64,000 nt of DNA from MAG-120531 sp002378585 (GTDB lineage Bacteria; Bacteroidota; Bacteroidia; Flavobacteriales; Flavobacteriaceae), in the NCBI GenBank assembly GCA_937890575.1, contig CALADZ010000074.1:3941-67940 (forward strand), given 5' to 3'. The position numbers and the translations under genes are program-made. Numbering within the stretch: the stretch's first letter is position 1; every line of letters starts with the position of its first letter. Positions 8,546 through 18,759 of this stretch are shown here, piece after piece. A model generated the notes under the pieces. The model searched no databases. It was given only the letters and a program-made list of their open reading frames with translations, and had not been told where the DNA came from.

Positions 8546-10138
8546 ATGAGCCTACAAAAAGAGCTCCTCAAACGACGCACTTTTGGAATTATCTCCCACC
8601 CTGATGCGGGAAAAACTACCCTAACTGAGAAATTATTGCTTTTCGGTGGGGCTATTCAGGAGGCTGGAGCAGTAAAAAACAACAAGATAAAAAAAGGGGC
8701 GACAAGCGACTTTATGGAAATCGAGCGTCAACGCGGAATTTCGGTAGCCACCTCTGTATTGGCCTTTTACTACAAAGACAAAAAAATTAATATCCTCGAC
8801 ACGCCAGGGCACAAGGATTTTGCTGAAGATACCTTTAGGACACTTACCGCCGTAGACTCAGTGATTGTGGTCATTGACGTGGCCAAGGGGGTTGAAGAGC
8901 AAACTGAAAAGCTGGTAGAGGTCTGCCGCATGAGGCAAATACCCATGATTGTCTTTATCAATAAGTTGGATAGAGAGGGAAAAGATGCCTTTGACTTATT
9001 GGATGAAGTAGAGCAAAAACTAGGCCTTCACGTGAGTTTGATGAGTTTCCCCATTGGAATGGGTTATGACTTTAAAGGGATCTATAACATTTGGGAAAAG
9101 AACATCAATTTATTCAGTGGTGATCCCAAGAAAAACATAGAAGACACCATAGCTTTCGACAATATCGACAGTCCAGAACTGGAAAAAATCATCGGCGCTC
9201 GACAAGCTGGTCAGCTCAGAGATAACTTGGAACTAATCGATGGAGTATATCCGCCATTTGACCGACAAGCTTACTTAAGCGGTGCACAGCAACCCGTATT
9301 TTTTGGATCTGCGCTCAACAACTTTGGGGTACGTGAACTCTTGGACTGTTTCATTGAAATAGCCCCCTCTCCCCGACCCAAAAGGGCAGAGGAGCGATTA
9401 GTAGCGCCTACGGAAACTCAAATGACTGGGTTTGTCTTTAAAATTCACGCCAATATGGATCCTAAACACCGAGACCGATTGGCCTTTATCAAAATCGTGT
9501 CCGGTACTTTTGAACGAAATAAACCTTACCTGCATGTCCGCCAGGATAAAAAAATGAAGTTCTCTAGCCCCAACGCGTTCTTTGCGGAGAAAAAGGAAAT
9601 TATTGATATTTCCTATCCCGGAGACATCGTAGGACTTCACGACACCGGTAATTTTAAAATCGGGGACACCCTGACAGAGAATGAAGTGTTGCACTACAAA
9701 GGAATTCCCAGTTTCTCTCCCGAGCACTTTCGGTACATCAACAATGCAGATCCATTAAAGTCCAAACAACTCTTTAAAGGGATCGATCAATTGATGGATG
9801 AGGGTGTAGCACAGTTGTTCACCTTGGAACTCAATGGAAGAAAAGTCATCGGTACGGTGGGTGCCCTGCAGTATGAAGTCATTCAATACCGATTACAGCA
9901 CGAATATGGCGCCTCGTGCACCTATGAACCTTTTCCTGTATATAAAGCCTGTTGGGTAGAGGCCACTGACCCCAAAAATCCTGAGTTTAAGGAATTTTTG
10001 CGCATTAAGCAGAAATTCATGGCCAAAGACAAAAAAAACCAGTTGGTTTTTCTGGCAGACTCGGCCTTTTCACTGCAGATGACTATAGAAAAATACCCGT
10101 CCGTCAAACTGCATTTTACCTCAGAATGGGATGAGTAG
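8546..10138 (+). CDS. prfC: Peptide chain release factor 3
   Basis: 530 residues, the usual RF3 length. This GTPase recycles RF1 and RF2 from the ribosome after termination. G-domain motifs are all present: DAGKTTLTEKLLL (G1), RGISVATSV (G2), DTPGHKDF (G3) and NKLD (G4), followed by EF-Tu-like domain II and the RF3-specific C-terminal domain (ALQYEVIQYRLQHEYGA). A TATTTTTG -7-like element lies at 8521-8528, 17 bases before the ATG. A strong bidirectional terminator follows the stop codon. Confidence 0.97.
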   Translation: MSLQKELLKRRTFGIISHPDAGKTTLTEKLLLFGGAIQEAGAVKNNKIKKGATSDFMEIERQRGISVATSVLAFYYKDKKINILDTPGHKDFAEDTFRTLTAVDSVIVVIDVAKGVEEQTEKLVEVCRMRQIPMIVFINKLDREGKDAFDLLDEVEQKLGLHVSLMSFPIGMGYDFKGIYNIWEKNINLFSGDPKKNIEDTIAFDNIDSPELEKIIGARQAGQLRDNLELIDGVYPPFDRQAYLSGAQQPVFFGSALNNFGVRELLDCFIEIAPSPRPKRAEERLVAPTETQMTGFVFKIHANMDPKHRDRLAFIKIVSGTFERNKPYLHVRQDKKMKFSSPNAFFAEKKEIIDISYPGDIVGLHDTGNFKIGDTLTENEVLHYKGIPSFSPEHFRYINNADPLKSKQLFKGIDQLMDEGVAQLFTLELNGRKVIGTVGALQYEVIQYRLQHEYGASCTYEPFPVYKACWVEATDPKNPEFKEFLRIKQKFMAKDKKNQLVFLADSAFSLQMTIEKYPSVKLHFTSEWDE

Positions 10139-10140
10139 AC

Positions 10141-10175
10141 AAAAAAAACCACAACTATATGTTGTGGTTTTTTTT
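10141..10175. terminator. Bidirectional intrinsic terminator between prfC and the rpoC-DUF3467 end
   Basis: Stem CCACAAC / GTTGTGG with loop TATAT, flanked by eight A before and eight T after. The A and T runs pair too, so it can end transcription of prfC (plus) and of the long rpoBC operon (minus), whose last gene stops at 10177. Confidence 0.93.
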
Positions 10176-10176
10176 G

Positions 10177-10473
10177 TTATGCTTGTCCAGGAGGACCAAA
10201 ATTTAGCGGAATGTGAGGTTGAACATCCTCTTTGATTGACCCGTGGGTCGATTCAAACTTATGGATGTTTTCACCCAATGCCTTTAAAAACCTTTTAGCA
10301 TGCTCAGGTGTCAGTACAATTCTACTGCGCACTTTCGCTTTGGGTGCTCCGGGCATTAAGGTAATAAAGTCAACCACGAACTCTGAAGCAGAGTGATTGA
10401 TGACCGCCAAGTTGGAATAAATCCCCTCAGCGGTTTTTTCATCTAGCTCAATATTGATCTGGTTTTGGCTCAT
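10177..10473 (-). CDS. DUF3467 domain protein
   Basis: 98 residues. The family pattern is visible: INIELDEKTAEGIYSNLAVI, SEFVVDFITLMPG, then RIVLTPEHAKRFLKALGEN. It is a small soluble protein of unknown function that is widespread in Bacteroidota. Its ATG shares one base with the rpoC stop codon (TAATG), so ribosomes finishing rpoC can restart on it and its output is tied to RNA polymerase. It is the last gene before the terminator. A role linked to transcription is an inference from this coupling only. Confidence 0.9.
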   Translation of the reverse strand: MSQNQINIELDEKTAEGIYSNLAVINHSASEFVVDFITLMPGAPKAKVRSRIVLTPEHAKRFLKALGENIHKFESTHGSIKEDVQPHIPLNFGPPGQA

Positions 10474-13400
10474 TAGGAAAATTTCAATTCTTCTTTACGG
10501 GCCAATAGTTGATCGTACTCATCCTGTGCGCCTACAATGATTTTGTCATAGGAACGAAGACCTGTACCTGCTGGGATCTTATGCCCAACGATCACGTTTT
10601 CTTTCAATCCATCAAGACCATCAATTTTACCGCTCACAGCAGCTTCGTTCAACACCTTAGTTGTTTCCTGGAAGGAAGCCGCTGAAATGAATGATTTAGT
10701 TTGAAGTGAGGCACGAGTAATTCCTTGTAGGATCGGCGTAGCTACAGCAGCCATAGCATCACGTGCTACCACGAGTTGCTTGTCTTCGCGTTTCAACAGA
10801 GAGTTTTCATCTCTTAGTTCGCGTGCTGTAACGATCTGCCCAGGCTTCAAGTTAGCAGAATCTCCCGCATCCTCCACGACTTTCTTGCCGTAAATAGCAT
10901 CGTTTTCTTTGATAAAGTCGCTCTTGTGTACCAACTGATCTTCGAGGAATAACGTATCTCCAGAATCCAAGATCTGTACTTTACGCATCATTTGACGCAC
11001 CACTACTTCAAAGTGCTTGTCGTTGATTTTAACCCCTTGTAAACGGTAAACCTCTTGTACTTCGTTTACCAAATACTGTTGTACCGCAGATGGTCCTTTG
11101 ATCGCTAAGATATCCTCAGGAGTAATAGAACCGTCAGAAAGTGGCATACCAGCGCGTACGTAGTCGTTCTCTTGAACCAAAATCTGGTTGGAGAGTTTTA
11201 CTAGATAACGCTTAACCTCCCCAAGCTTAGATTCAACAATGATCTCGCGATTACCGCGTTTAATCTTGCCAAACGACACTACACCGTCAATTTCAGAAAC
11301 CACGGCAGGGTTCGATGGATTACGCGCTTCAAATAATTCAGTCACACGTGGAAGACCTCCGGTAATATCCCCTGCTTTAGCAGATTTTCTAGGGATTTTA
11401 ACCAAAATCTTACCTTCAGTAATTTTATCTGAATCGTTGACCATCAAGTGAGAACCAACCGGTAAGTTGTACGAACGCAATACCTCGTCTTTGTTGTTTT
11501 TAATCAACAGCGTAGGAATTAAGTTCTTGTTTCTGGACTCGATGATTACTTTTTCTTGGAAACCTGTTTGTTCATCGATTTCGACTTGGTATGTAACCCC
11601 TTGTTCGATCTCTTGGTAAGAGATTTTACCGGTGAATTCAGAGACAATAACTCCGTTGTATGGATCCCAAGAACAAATGGTTTGTCCAGACTCAACGCGT
11701 TGGCCATCTTTGATAAATAAGTGAGAACCGTAAGGAATATTGTTGGTGCTCAAGGTTATTCCTGTATTGGCATCAACGATCTTGATTTCAGTGGTACGAG
11801 AAATCACGATATCGACAGATTTGCCTTCGTTGTCCTCTCCTTTAACTGTTCTTAAATCTTCGATTTCCGCAATACCTGGGAATTTGACGCTTAACTTGTT
11901 GTCTTCAGAGATGTTACCTGCGATACCACCCACGTGGAAGGTTCTCAAGGTCAACTGCGTACCAGGTTCTCCAATAGATTGGGCAGCTACTACACCTACT
12001 GCTTCCCCCTTCTGCACCATTTTCTGGGTAGAAAGGTTGCGGCCGTAACACTTGGCACAAATACCTTGTTCTGCCTCACAGGTCAATGCAGAGCGAACCT
12101 CTACACGCTCAATCGGAGAAGCTTCAATGCGCTTCACGTCTTTCTCGGAAATTTCTTGACCCGCACTGAGCAACAACTCTTCGTTCAATGGATTGTAAAC
12201 ATCTTGTAAGGAAACACGTCCTAGGATGCGTTCACCCAAGGTTTCTACCACCTCTTCGTTTTTCTTTAAGGCTTCAACTTCTACACCGCGCAATGTGCCG
12301 CAATCTTCCGTGTTGATGATGACATCTTGAGATACGTCTACCAGACGACGAGTCAAATAACCCGCATCTGCTGTTTTTAACGCCGTATCCGCAAGACCTT
12401 TACGGGCACCGTGGGTAGAGATAAAGTATTCCATAATCGAAAGACCTTCCTTAAAGTTGGAAAGGATCGGGTTTTCGATAATTTCACCACCACCTGCCGT
12501 TGATTTGATCGGCTTAGCCATCAAACCACGCATACCGGTTAACTGACGAATCTGTTCTTTAGATCCCCTTGCACCAGAATCCAACATCATATACACAGAG
12601 TTGAATCCTTGTTGGTCCTCACGGATATTTTTCATCGCCAATTCAGTCAACATCGCATTGGTAGATGTCCAAACATCGATCACTTGGTTGTATCGCTCGT
12701 TGTTGGTGATCAATCCCATGTTGTAGTTGGCCATGATGTTGTCCACTTGGTCATTGGCCTTCTCGATCATTCCTTGTTTTTGCTCAGGAATAATGATATC
12801 GCCCAAAGAGAAGGAAAGTCCTCCGCGGAATGCGAATTCGTAACCCATCTTTTTGATGTTGTCCAAGAAGGCAGCAGTCTCAGGTACAGAAGTAACGCTG
12901 AGGATGTGACCAATAATGTCGCGAAGCGCTTTTTTATTCAACACTTGGTTGATATATCCTGCATTTTCAGGAACTTCTTTGTTGAACAATACACGACCTA
13001 CCGTGGTTTCGATGATTTGATTCACCAATTCACCTTGTTCGTTGAAGTCCTTGGCGCGTACCTTGATACCCGCATTAAGCTCAACACGACCTTCGTTTAA
13101 AGCGATTTCTACTTCTTCATAGGAGTAGAAGGTCATTCCTTCTCCCTTAACCTTGTGTTCAGGGGTAGATTTGCGCTCTTTGGTCATGTAGTACAGACCA
13201 AGCACCATGTCCTGAGAAGGTACGGTAATCGGAGAACCATTGGCAGGGTTCAAGATATTATGCGAAGCCAACATCAATAGTTGGGCTTCCAAAATAGCTT
13301 CAGGACCTAAAGGAAGGTGAACCGCCATTTGATCCCCATCAAAATCCGCGTTAAATGCGGTACAGGCAAGTGGGTGTAATCTAATCGCTTTTCCTTCGAT

Positions 13401-14774
13401 CAACTTAGGTTGGAAAGCCTGGATACCCAAACGGTGAAGTGTTGGGGCTCGGTTGAGCAATACTGGGTGACCTTTCAATACATTTTCCAGGATGTCCCAT
13501 ACTACAGGCTCTTTTTTATCGATGATTTTCTTGGCTGATTTTACTGTTTTCACGATTCCGCGCTCGATGAGCTTGCGGATCACGAAAGGTTTGTACAATT
13601 CAGCCGCCATATCCTTAGGAAGTCCGCACTCGAACAACTTAAGCTCAGGCCCAACAACAATAACCGAACGAGCAGAGTAATCCACGCGTTTACCCAAAAG
13701 GTTTTGACGGAATCGTCCTTGCTTTCCTTTCAGTGAATCTGAAAGTGATTTTAACGGTCTATTAGACTCGGTTTTAACCGCAGATGCTTTTCTGGTGTTG
13801 TCAAACAACGAATCCACAGCTTCTTGCAACATACGCTTTTCGTTGCGCAGAATCACTTCTGGAGCCTTGATCTCCACCAAACGCTTTAAACGATTGTTGC
13901 GGATAATCACACGTCTGTATAAGTCATTCAAATCAGAGGTGGCAAATCTACCTCCGTCCAAAGGCACCAAAGGACGCAATTCGGGTGGAATAACAGGGAT
14001 TACCTTCATAATCATCCACTCAGGACGATTTTCTCTGTTGTCTTGAGATTCTCTTAAAGCCTCTACTACTTGTAGACGTTTAAGTGCTTCTGTCTTGCGT
14101 TGTTTCGATGTTTCCGCATTGGCTTTGTGTCTTAGCTCATAGGAAAGCTCATCCAAATCGATGCGTGCCAACAAATCGATCAAACACTCAGCCCCCATTT
14201 TGGCGACGAATTTGTTTGGATCTGTATCCTCTAAATACTGATTTTCAACCGGTAGGCTATCTAAAATAGTGAGGTATTCCTCTTCGGTTAAGAAATCCAT
14301 TTTCTTGAGTTCTTCTCCATCTGCACCTTGGGCAATACCTGGTTGAATCACCACGTAACGCTCGTAGTAGATGATCATATCCAATTTCTTGGAGGGAAGA
14401 CCAAGCAAGTACCCTATTTTGTTGGGCAACGATCTAAAATACCAAATATGGGCTACGGGAACCACTAAATTGATGTGGCCCACACGGTCTCTACGAACCT
14501 TCTTCTCGGTCACCTCTACCCCGCAACGATCACAAACAATACCGCGGTAACGGATGCGTTTGTATTTACCGCAAGCACACTCGTAATCCTTAACAGGACC
14601 AAAAATACGCTCACAAAACAATCCATCTCGCTCTGGTTTGTGTGTGCGGTAGTTAATCGTTTCCGGCTTGAGCACTTCACCCTTAGAGGCGGCCAAAATA
14701 GTTTCTGGCGACGCTAAGCCGATCGATATTTTATTGAATCTTTTTACTGTGTTGTTATCTTTAAGTCTAGCCAT
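10473..14774 (-). CDS. rpoC: DNA-directed RNA polymerase subunit beta'
   Basis: 1433 residues. The N-terminal zinc site is C66, C68, C81 and C84 (CACGK...CDRCG). The catalytic Mg2+ loop NADFDGD has its three aspartates at 477, 479 and 481. The second zinc site is CEAEQGICAKC near residue 900, followed by the trigger-loop region GEPGTQLTLRTFHVGG. It is co-transcribed with rpoB 46 bases upstream and DUF3467 downstream. Several long open frames on the opposite strand are codon-bias shadows. No truncation is seen. Confidence 0.99.
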   Translation of the reverse strand: MARLKDNNTVKRFNKISIGLASPETILAASKGEVLKPETINYRTHKPERDGLFCERIFGPVKDYECACGKYKRIRYRGIVCDRCGVEVTEKKVRRDRVGHINLVVPVAHIWYFRSLPNKIGYLLGLPSKKLDMIIYYERYVVIQPGIAQGADGEELKKMDFLTEEEYLTILDSLPVENQYLEDTDPNKFVAKMGAECLIDLLARIDLDELSYELRHKANAETSKQRKTEALKRLQVVEALRESQDNRENRPEWMIMKVIPVIPPELRPLVPLDGGRFATSDLNDLYRRVIIRNNRLKRLVEIKAPEVILRNEKRMLQEAVDSLFDNTRKASAVKTESNRPLKSLSDSLKGKQGRFRQNLLGKRVDYSARSVIVVGPELKLFECGLPKDMAAELYKPFVIRKLIERGIVKTVKSAKKIIDKKEPVVWDILENVLKGHPVLLNRAPTLHRLGIQAFQPKLIEGKAIRLHPLACTAFNADFDGDQMAVHLPLGPEAILEAQLLMLASHNILNPANGSPITVPSQDMVLGLYYMTKERKSTPEHKVKGEGMTFYSYEEVEIALNEGRVELNAGIKVRAKDFNEQGELVNQIIETTVGRVLFNKEVPENAGYINQVLNKKALRDIIGHILSVTSVPETAAFLDNIKKMGYEFAFRGGLSFSLGDIIIPEQKQGMIEKANDQVDNIMANYNMGLITNNERYNQVIDVWTSTNAMLTELAMKNIREDQQGFNSVYMMLDSGARGSKEQIRQLTGMRGLMAKPIKSTAGGGEIIENPILSNFKEGLSIMEYFISTHGARKGLADTALKTADAGYLTRRLVDVSQDVIINTEDCGTLRGVEVEALKKNEEVVETLGERILGRVSLQDVYNPLNEELLLSAGQEISEKDVKRIEASPIERVEVRSALTCEAEQGICAKCYGRNLSTQKMVQKGEAVGVVAAQSIGEPGTQLTLRTFHVGGIAGNISEDNKLSVKFPGIAEIEDLRTVKGEDNEGKSVDIVISRTTEIKIVDANTGITLSTNNIPYGSHLFIKDGQRVESGQTICSWDPYNGVIVSEFTGKISYQEIEQGVTYQVEIDEQTGFQEKVIIESRNKNLIPTLLIKNNKDEVLRSYNLPVGSHLMVNDSDKITEGKILVKIPRKSAKAGDITGGLPRVTELFEARNPSNPAVVSEIDGVVSFGKIKRGNREIIVESKLGEVKRYLVKLSNQILVQENDYVRAGMPLSDGSITPEDILAIKGPSAVQQYLVNEVQEVYRLQGVKINDKHFEVVVRQMMRKVQILDSGDTLFLEDQLVHKSDFIKENDAIYGKKVVEDAGDSANLKPGQIVTARELRDENSLLKREDKQLVVARDAMAAVATPILQGITRASLQTKSFISAASFQETTKVLNEAAVSGKIDGLDGLKENVIVGHKIPAGTGLRSYDKIIVGAQDEYDQLLARKEELKFS

Positions 14775-14820
14775 AATGCTATGGTGATGGTATTAATGAT
14801 TAAATCAATGAAGTACGCAG

Positions 14821-17800
14821 TTATTCCTCGAGGCGAATGTCTAATCCAAGACCTTTCAGCTCGTGCATCAACACGTTGAATGATTCAGGTAGACCAGGCT
14901 CTGGCATGGTTTCCCCCTTCACAATAGCTTCATAAGTTTTGGCTCTTCCAATCACATCATCAGATTTAACCGTCAAGATTTCTCTTAGGGTAGAAGAAGC
15001 ACCATATGCTTCCAATGCCCATACTTCCATCTCTCCAAAACGCTGTCCACCAAACTGTGCTTTACCACCCAATGGTTGTTGGGTAATCAAAGAGTATGGT
15101 CCGATAGAACGGGCGTGCATTTTATCATCTACCATGTGGCCCAATTTCAACATATAGATCACCCCAACAGTAGCTGGTTGATCAAAACGTTGACCTGTTC
15201 CACCATCGTACAGGTAGGTGTGTCCGAATTGTGGCACTCCAGCTTCCTCGGTGAATTGATTGATCTCTTCAATCGAAGCACCATCGAAAATAGGAGTGGC
15301 AAACTTCTTGTTCAATTTTTGACCAGCCCAACCAAGTACGGTTTCATAGATCTGACCAATGTTCATACGCGAGGGTACCCCAAGTGGATTCAATACAATA
15401 TCCACGGGTGTTCCGTCTTCCAAGAAAGGCATATCTTCATGGCGGACAATTCTGGAGACAATACCTTTGTTTCCGTGGCGTCCTGCCATCTTATCACCCA
15501 CCTTGAGCTTGCGTTTTTTAGCGATGTATACTTTAGCTAACTTCATGATACCTGCGGGTAACTCATCCCCTACCGAAATAGTGAATTTATCGCGTCTCAA
15601 GTTACCTTGAAGGTCGTTAAGTTTGATTTTGTAGTTGTGCAACAAATCAGTTACCGCGCTGTTAAGCTCAGCATCTGTTGTCCAAGTACCCGACACCAAG
15701 TGAGCGAAATCCTCTACGGACTGCAACATCTTGATGGTGTATTTCTTTCCTTTTGGCAAAATTTCTTCACCCAAGTCATTCAATACACCCTGAGAAGTTT
15801 TTCCGTTGACTAAGGAGAATAATTTTTCAATTAAAACATCCTTGAGCTGTTGGAATTTAACTTCGTATTCCATTTCAAGTTGTCCAATTGCGTCTTTATC
15901 CTCACTGCGCTTGCGCTTGTCTTTAACCGATCTAGAGAATAACTTCTTGTCGATGACTACCCCGTGTAGGGATGGAGTCGCTTTTAGGGAAGCGTCTTTT
16001 ACATCGCCCGCTTTGTCACCAAAAATAGCGCGAAGCAATTTCTCTTCAGGAGTTGGATCAGATTCGCCTTTTGGTGTGATTTTACCGATTAAGATATCAC
16101 CAGGTTTTACCTCTGCACCAATGCGAATCATTCCATTTTCATCCAAATCACGCGTCGCTTCTTCAGATACGTTAGGAATATCATTCGTCAACTCTTCAGC
16201 ACCTAATTTAGTGTCGCGAACTTCTAAAGAGTATTCATCAACGTGAATCGACGTAAAAATGTCTTCACGAACAACGCGCTCAGAAATTACAATCGCATCC
16301 TCGAAGTTGTATCCTTTCCAGGGCATAAAGGCCACTTTAAGGTTGCGTCCAAGTGCCAGTTCTCCTTGTTCCGTCGCATACCCTTCGCACAAAACTTGTC
16401 CTTGTTTTACGCGATCACCTTTGCGAACAATCGGTTTTAGGTTGATGCTGGTTCCTTGGTTGGTCTTTCTAAATTTAACCAACTCGTAGGTTTTAGAATC
16501 GTCTTCAAAGCTGATTAAACGCTCGTGTTCCGATCTGTCGTATTTGATGGTAATTTTTTGAGCATCTACATACTCAATGACACCGTCGCCTTCCGCGTTG
16601 ATCAAAACTCTAGAATCCGCAGCTACTTGCTTTTCTAAACCGGTTCCTACAATAGGAGACTCAGGGCGCAACAATGGTACGGCTTGACGCATCATGTTAG
16701 AACCCATCAAAGCACGGTTTGCATCATCGTGTTCCAAGAAAGGAATCAAAGAAGCAGAAATAGAGGCAATCTGGTTGGGAGAAACGTCCGTGTAATCAAC
16801 CTCTTGTGGGTCAACAACGGGGAAATCTCCTTCCAAACGAACGATTAATTTGTCTGTTTGTATGTTTCCTTTGTCATCCAAGGGGATATTGGCCTGAGCA
16901 ATCTTCTTAGCTTCTTCTTCCTCTGCAGATAGATAATGGAACTCAGAGAGATCTACTTGTCCATTGGTCACCTTGCGGTATGGAGTTTCCAAGAATCCCA
17001 TAGGATTTACCTTGGCAAATACCGACATAGAAGAAATCAAACCGATGTTTGGACCCTCTGGGGTTTCAATAGGACACAATCTTCCGTAGTGGGTATAGTG
17101 AACGTCACGCACCTCAAAACCAGCACGCTCTCTGGAAAGACCACCTGGTCCAAGTGCCGAAAGACGGCGCTTGTGGGTGATTTCAGCCAGAGGGTTTGTC
17201 TGGTCCATAAACTGAGAAAGCTGATTGGTACCAAAGAAAGAATTGATCACAGAAGACAAAGTCTTGGCGTTGATCAAGTCAATAGGGGTAAATACTTCGT
17301 TGTCACGAACATTCATACGTTCGCGGATGGTTCTCGCCATACGGGCTAGACCAACACCAAACTGTTGCGACAATTGTTCACCAACTGTGCGTACACGTCT
17401 GTTTGACAAGTGATCGATATCGTCAATCTCCGCTTTGGAATTGATCAACTCGATGAGGTATTTAATTATGGTGATGATATCTTCACGGGTAAGCACCTGC
17501 TCATCCATCTTGATATTCAAGCCCAGTTTTTTGTTCATTCTATAACGACCAACTTCACCCAGATTGTATCGTTGATCCGAGAAGAACAGTTTATCGATAA
17601 TACCACGTGCAGTTTCTTCATCAGGCGGCTCAGAGTTTCTGAGCTGTCTGTAGATATGCTCTACGGCTTCTTTTTCTGAGTTTGTAGGGTCCTTTTGGAG
17701 GGTATTGTGGATGATCGCATAATCTGCATTGGCGTTGTTTTCCTTATGCAATAAAATCGTTTTTACATCCGCTTCAATAATCTCATCGATGTGTTCTTTC

Positions 17801-18630
17801 TCCAAAATGGTATCTCGATCTAAAATGATCTCGTTACGTTCGATAGAAACCACCTCACCGGTATCTTCATCGACGAAATCTTCATGCCAGGTGTTCAGCA
17901 CACGGGCAGCTAATTTACGTCCAAGAACCTTTTTTAGACCTGCTTTAGATACTTTAACCTCCTCAGAAAGATCAAAGATTTCCAAGATATCCTTGTCGCG
18001 TTCAAAACCAATGGCACGGAACAAGGTGGTTACAGGTAATTTCTTTTTACGGTCGATGTATGCATACATCACGCCGTTAATATCGGTAGCAAATTCAATC
18101 CAAGAACCTTTAAACGGGATAACTCGGGCAGAATATAGCTTAGTTCCATTGGTGTGGAAGGACTGTCCAAAAAAGACTCCAGGAGAACGGTGTAATTGGG
18201 AAACTACTACACGCTCCGCACCATTAATTACGAATGTACCACTTGGGGTCATGTAAGGAATAGTACCTAGGTAAACGTCCTGTACGATTGTTTCAAAATC
18301 CTCGTGCTCAGGATCAGTACAATACAGTTTTAAACGGGCTTTCAGAGGAACACTGTAGGTCAATCCCCTTTCGATACACTCTTGAATGGTGTAACGCGGT
18401 GGATCAACAAAATAATCAAGGAACTCAAGTACAAACTGGTTGCGGGTATCTGTGATGGGAAAGTTCTCCTTAAAGGTGTTGAACAACCCCTCATTACTAC
18501 GCTCGTCAGATTTGGTCTCTAATTGGAAAAAGTCCTGAAATGATTTGATCTGAATGTCCAAGAAATCCGGATAATTCGGTATGTTCTTAGTGGAGGAAAA
18601 ATTGATTCTTTCAGTCTGATTTGTGAACAT
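14821..18630 (-). CDS. rpoB: DNA-directed RNA polymerase subunit beta
   Basis: 1269 residues from the ATG at 18630; a TTG one codon upstream is less likely. Diagnostic stretches include the rifampicin-pocket region FMDQTNPLAEITHKRRLSAL followed by GPGGLSRERAG, the motif RFGEMEVWALEAYGA near the C-terminus, and KMAGRHGNKG. It forms the catalytic core of RNA polymerase with RpoC. A terminator-like hairpin in the 129-base gap after rplL probably lowers rpoBC transcription relative to the ribosomal protein genes, as known in other bacteria. Confidence 0.99.
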   Translation of the reverse strand: MFTNQTERINFSSTKNIPNYPDFLDIQIKSFQDFFQLETKSDERSNEGLFNTFKENFPITDTRNQFVLEFLDYFVDPPRYTIQECIERGLTYSVPLKARLKLYCTDPEHEDFETIVQDVYLGTIPYMTPSGTFVINGAERVVVSQLHRSPGVFFGQSFHTNGTKLYSARVIPFKGSWIEFATDINGVMYAYIDRKKKLPVTTLFRAIGFERDKDILEIFDLSEEVKVSKAGLKKVLGRKLAARVLNTWHEDFVDEDTGEVVSIERNEIILDRDTILEKEHIDEIIEADVKTILLHKENNANADYAIIHNTLQKDPTNSEKEAVEHIYRQLRNSEPPDEETARGIIDKLFFSDQRYNLGEVGRYRMNKKLGLNIKMDEQVLTREDIITIIKYLIELINSKAEIDDIDHLSNRRVRTVGEQLSQQFGVGLARMARTIRERMNVRDNEVFTPIDLINAKTLSSVINSFFGTNQLSQFMDQTNPLAEITHKRRLSALGPGGLSRERAGFEVRDVHYTHYGRLCPIETPEGPNIGLISSMSVFAKVNPMGFLETPYRKVTNGQVDLSEFHYLSAEEEEAKKIAQANIPLDDKGNIQTDKLIVRLEGDFPVVDPQEVDYTDVSPNQIASISASLIPFLEHDDANRALMGSNMMRQAVPLLRPESPIVGTGLEKQVAADSRVLINAEGDGVIEYVDAQKITIKYDRSEHERLISFEDDSKTYELVKFRKTNQGTSINLKPIVRKGDRVKQGQVLCEGYATEQGELALGRNLKVAFMPWKGYNFEDAIVISERVVREDIFTSIHVDEYSLEVRDTKLGAEELTNDIPNVSEEATRDLDENGMIRIGAEVKPGDILIGKITPKGESDPTPEEKLLRAIFGDKAGDVKDASLKATPSLHGVVIDKKLFSRSVKDKRKRSEDKDAIGQLEMEYEVKFQQLKDVLIEKLFSLVNGKTSQGVLNDLGEEILPKGKKYTIKMLQSVEDFAHLVSGTWTTDAELNSAVTDLLHNYKIKLNDLQGNLRRDKFTISVGDELPAGIMKLAKVYIAKKRKLKVGDKMAGRHGNKGIVSRIVRHEDMPFLEDGTPVDIVLNPLGVPSRMNIGQIYETVLGWAGQKLNKKFATPIFDGASIEEINQFTEEAGVPQFGHTYLYDGGTGQRFDQPATVGVIYMLKLGHMVDDKMHARSIGPYSLITQQPLGGKAQFGGQRFGEMEVWALEAYGASSTLREILTVKSDDVIGRAKTYEAIVKGETMPEPGLPESFNVLMHELKGLGLDIRLEE

Positions 18631-18670
18631 CAATGGACAATTTTATGTGGTGAATACTGAGAAAGAGGGA

Positions 18671-18690
18671 TGTATATACCGTCATATACA
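18671..18690. repeat. Inverted repeat upstream of rpoB
   Basis: TGTATAT and ATATACA (7 bp each, perfect) separated by ACCGTC, 40 bases before the rpoB start. It could be a protein-binding site or a weak AU-rich hairpin in the rpoB leader. Nothing else in the sequence decides which. Confidence 0.4.
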
Positions 18691-18695
18691 CCTAT

Positions 18696-18737
18696 AAAAA
18701 GGCTTAGGTCTAGCCGCAAAACTGCGAAAAGACCTAA
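18696..18737 (-). terminator. Attenuator-like hairpin between rplL and rpoB
   Basis: Read on the minus strand: stem TTAGGTCT/AGACCTAA (18730-18737 with 18704-18711), an inner CGCA/TGCG stem, then GCC and five T (18700-18696). This is a terminator-like structure inside the operon. Partial termination here would set the ratio of L7/L12 to RNA polymerase subunits. Confidence 0.65.
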
Positions 18738-18759
18738 ACCCGTAAGTTACATTGAGTAA

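Noticed and set aside
17729..18256. Long plus-strand open frame (175 codons) opposite rpoB, and similar frames opposite rpoC (12609-13100) and rpoB (15076-15540)
   Set aside because: They lie fully antisense to highly conserved genes, match no recognised domain, and have low-complexity Ser-rich or His/Val-rich translations expected from the complement of biased codons.
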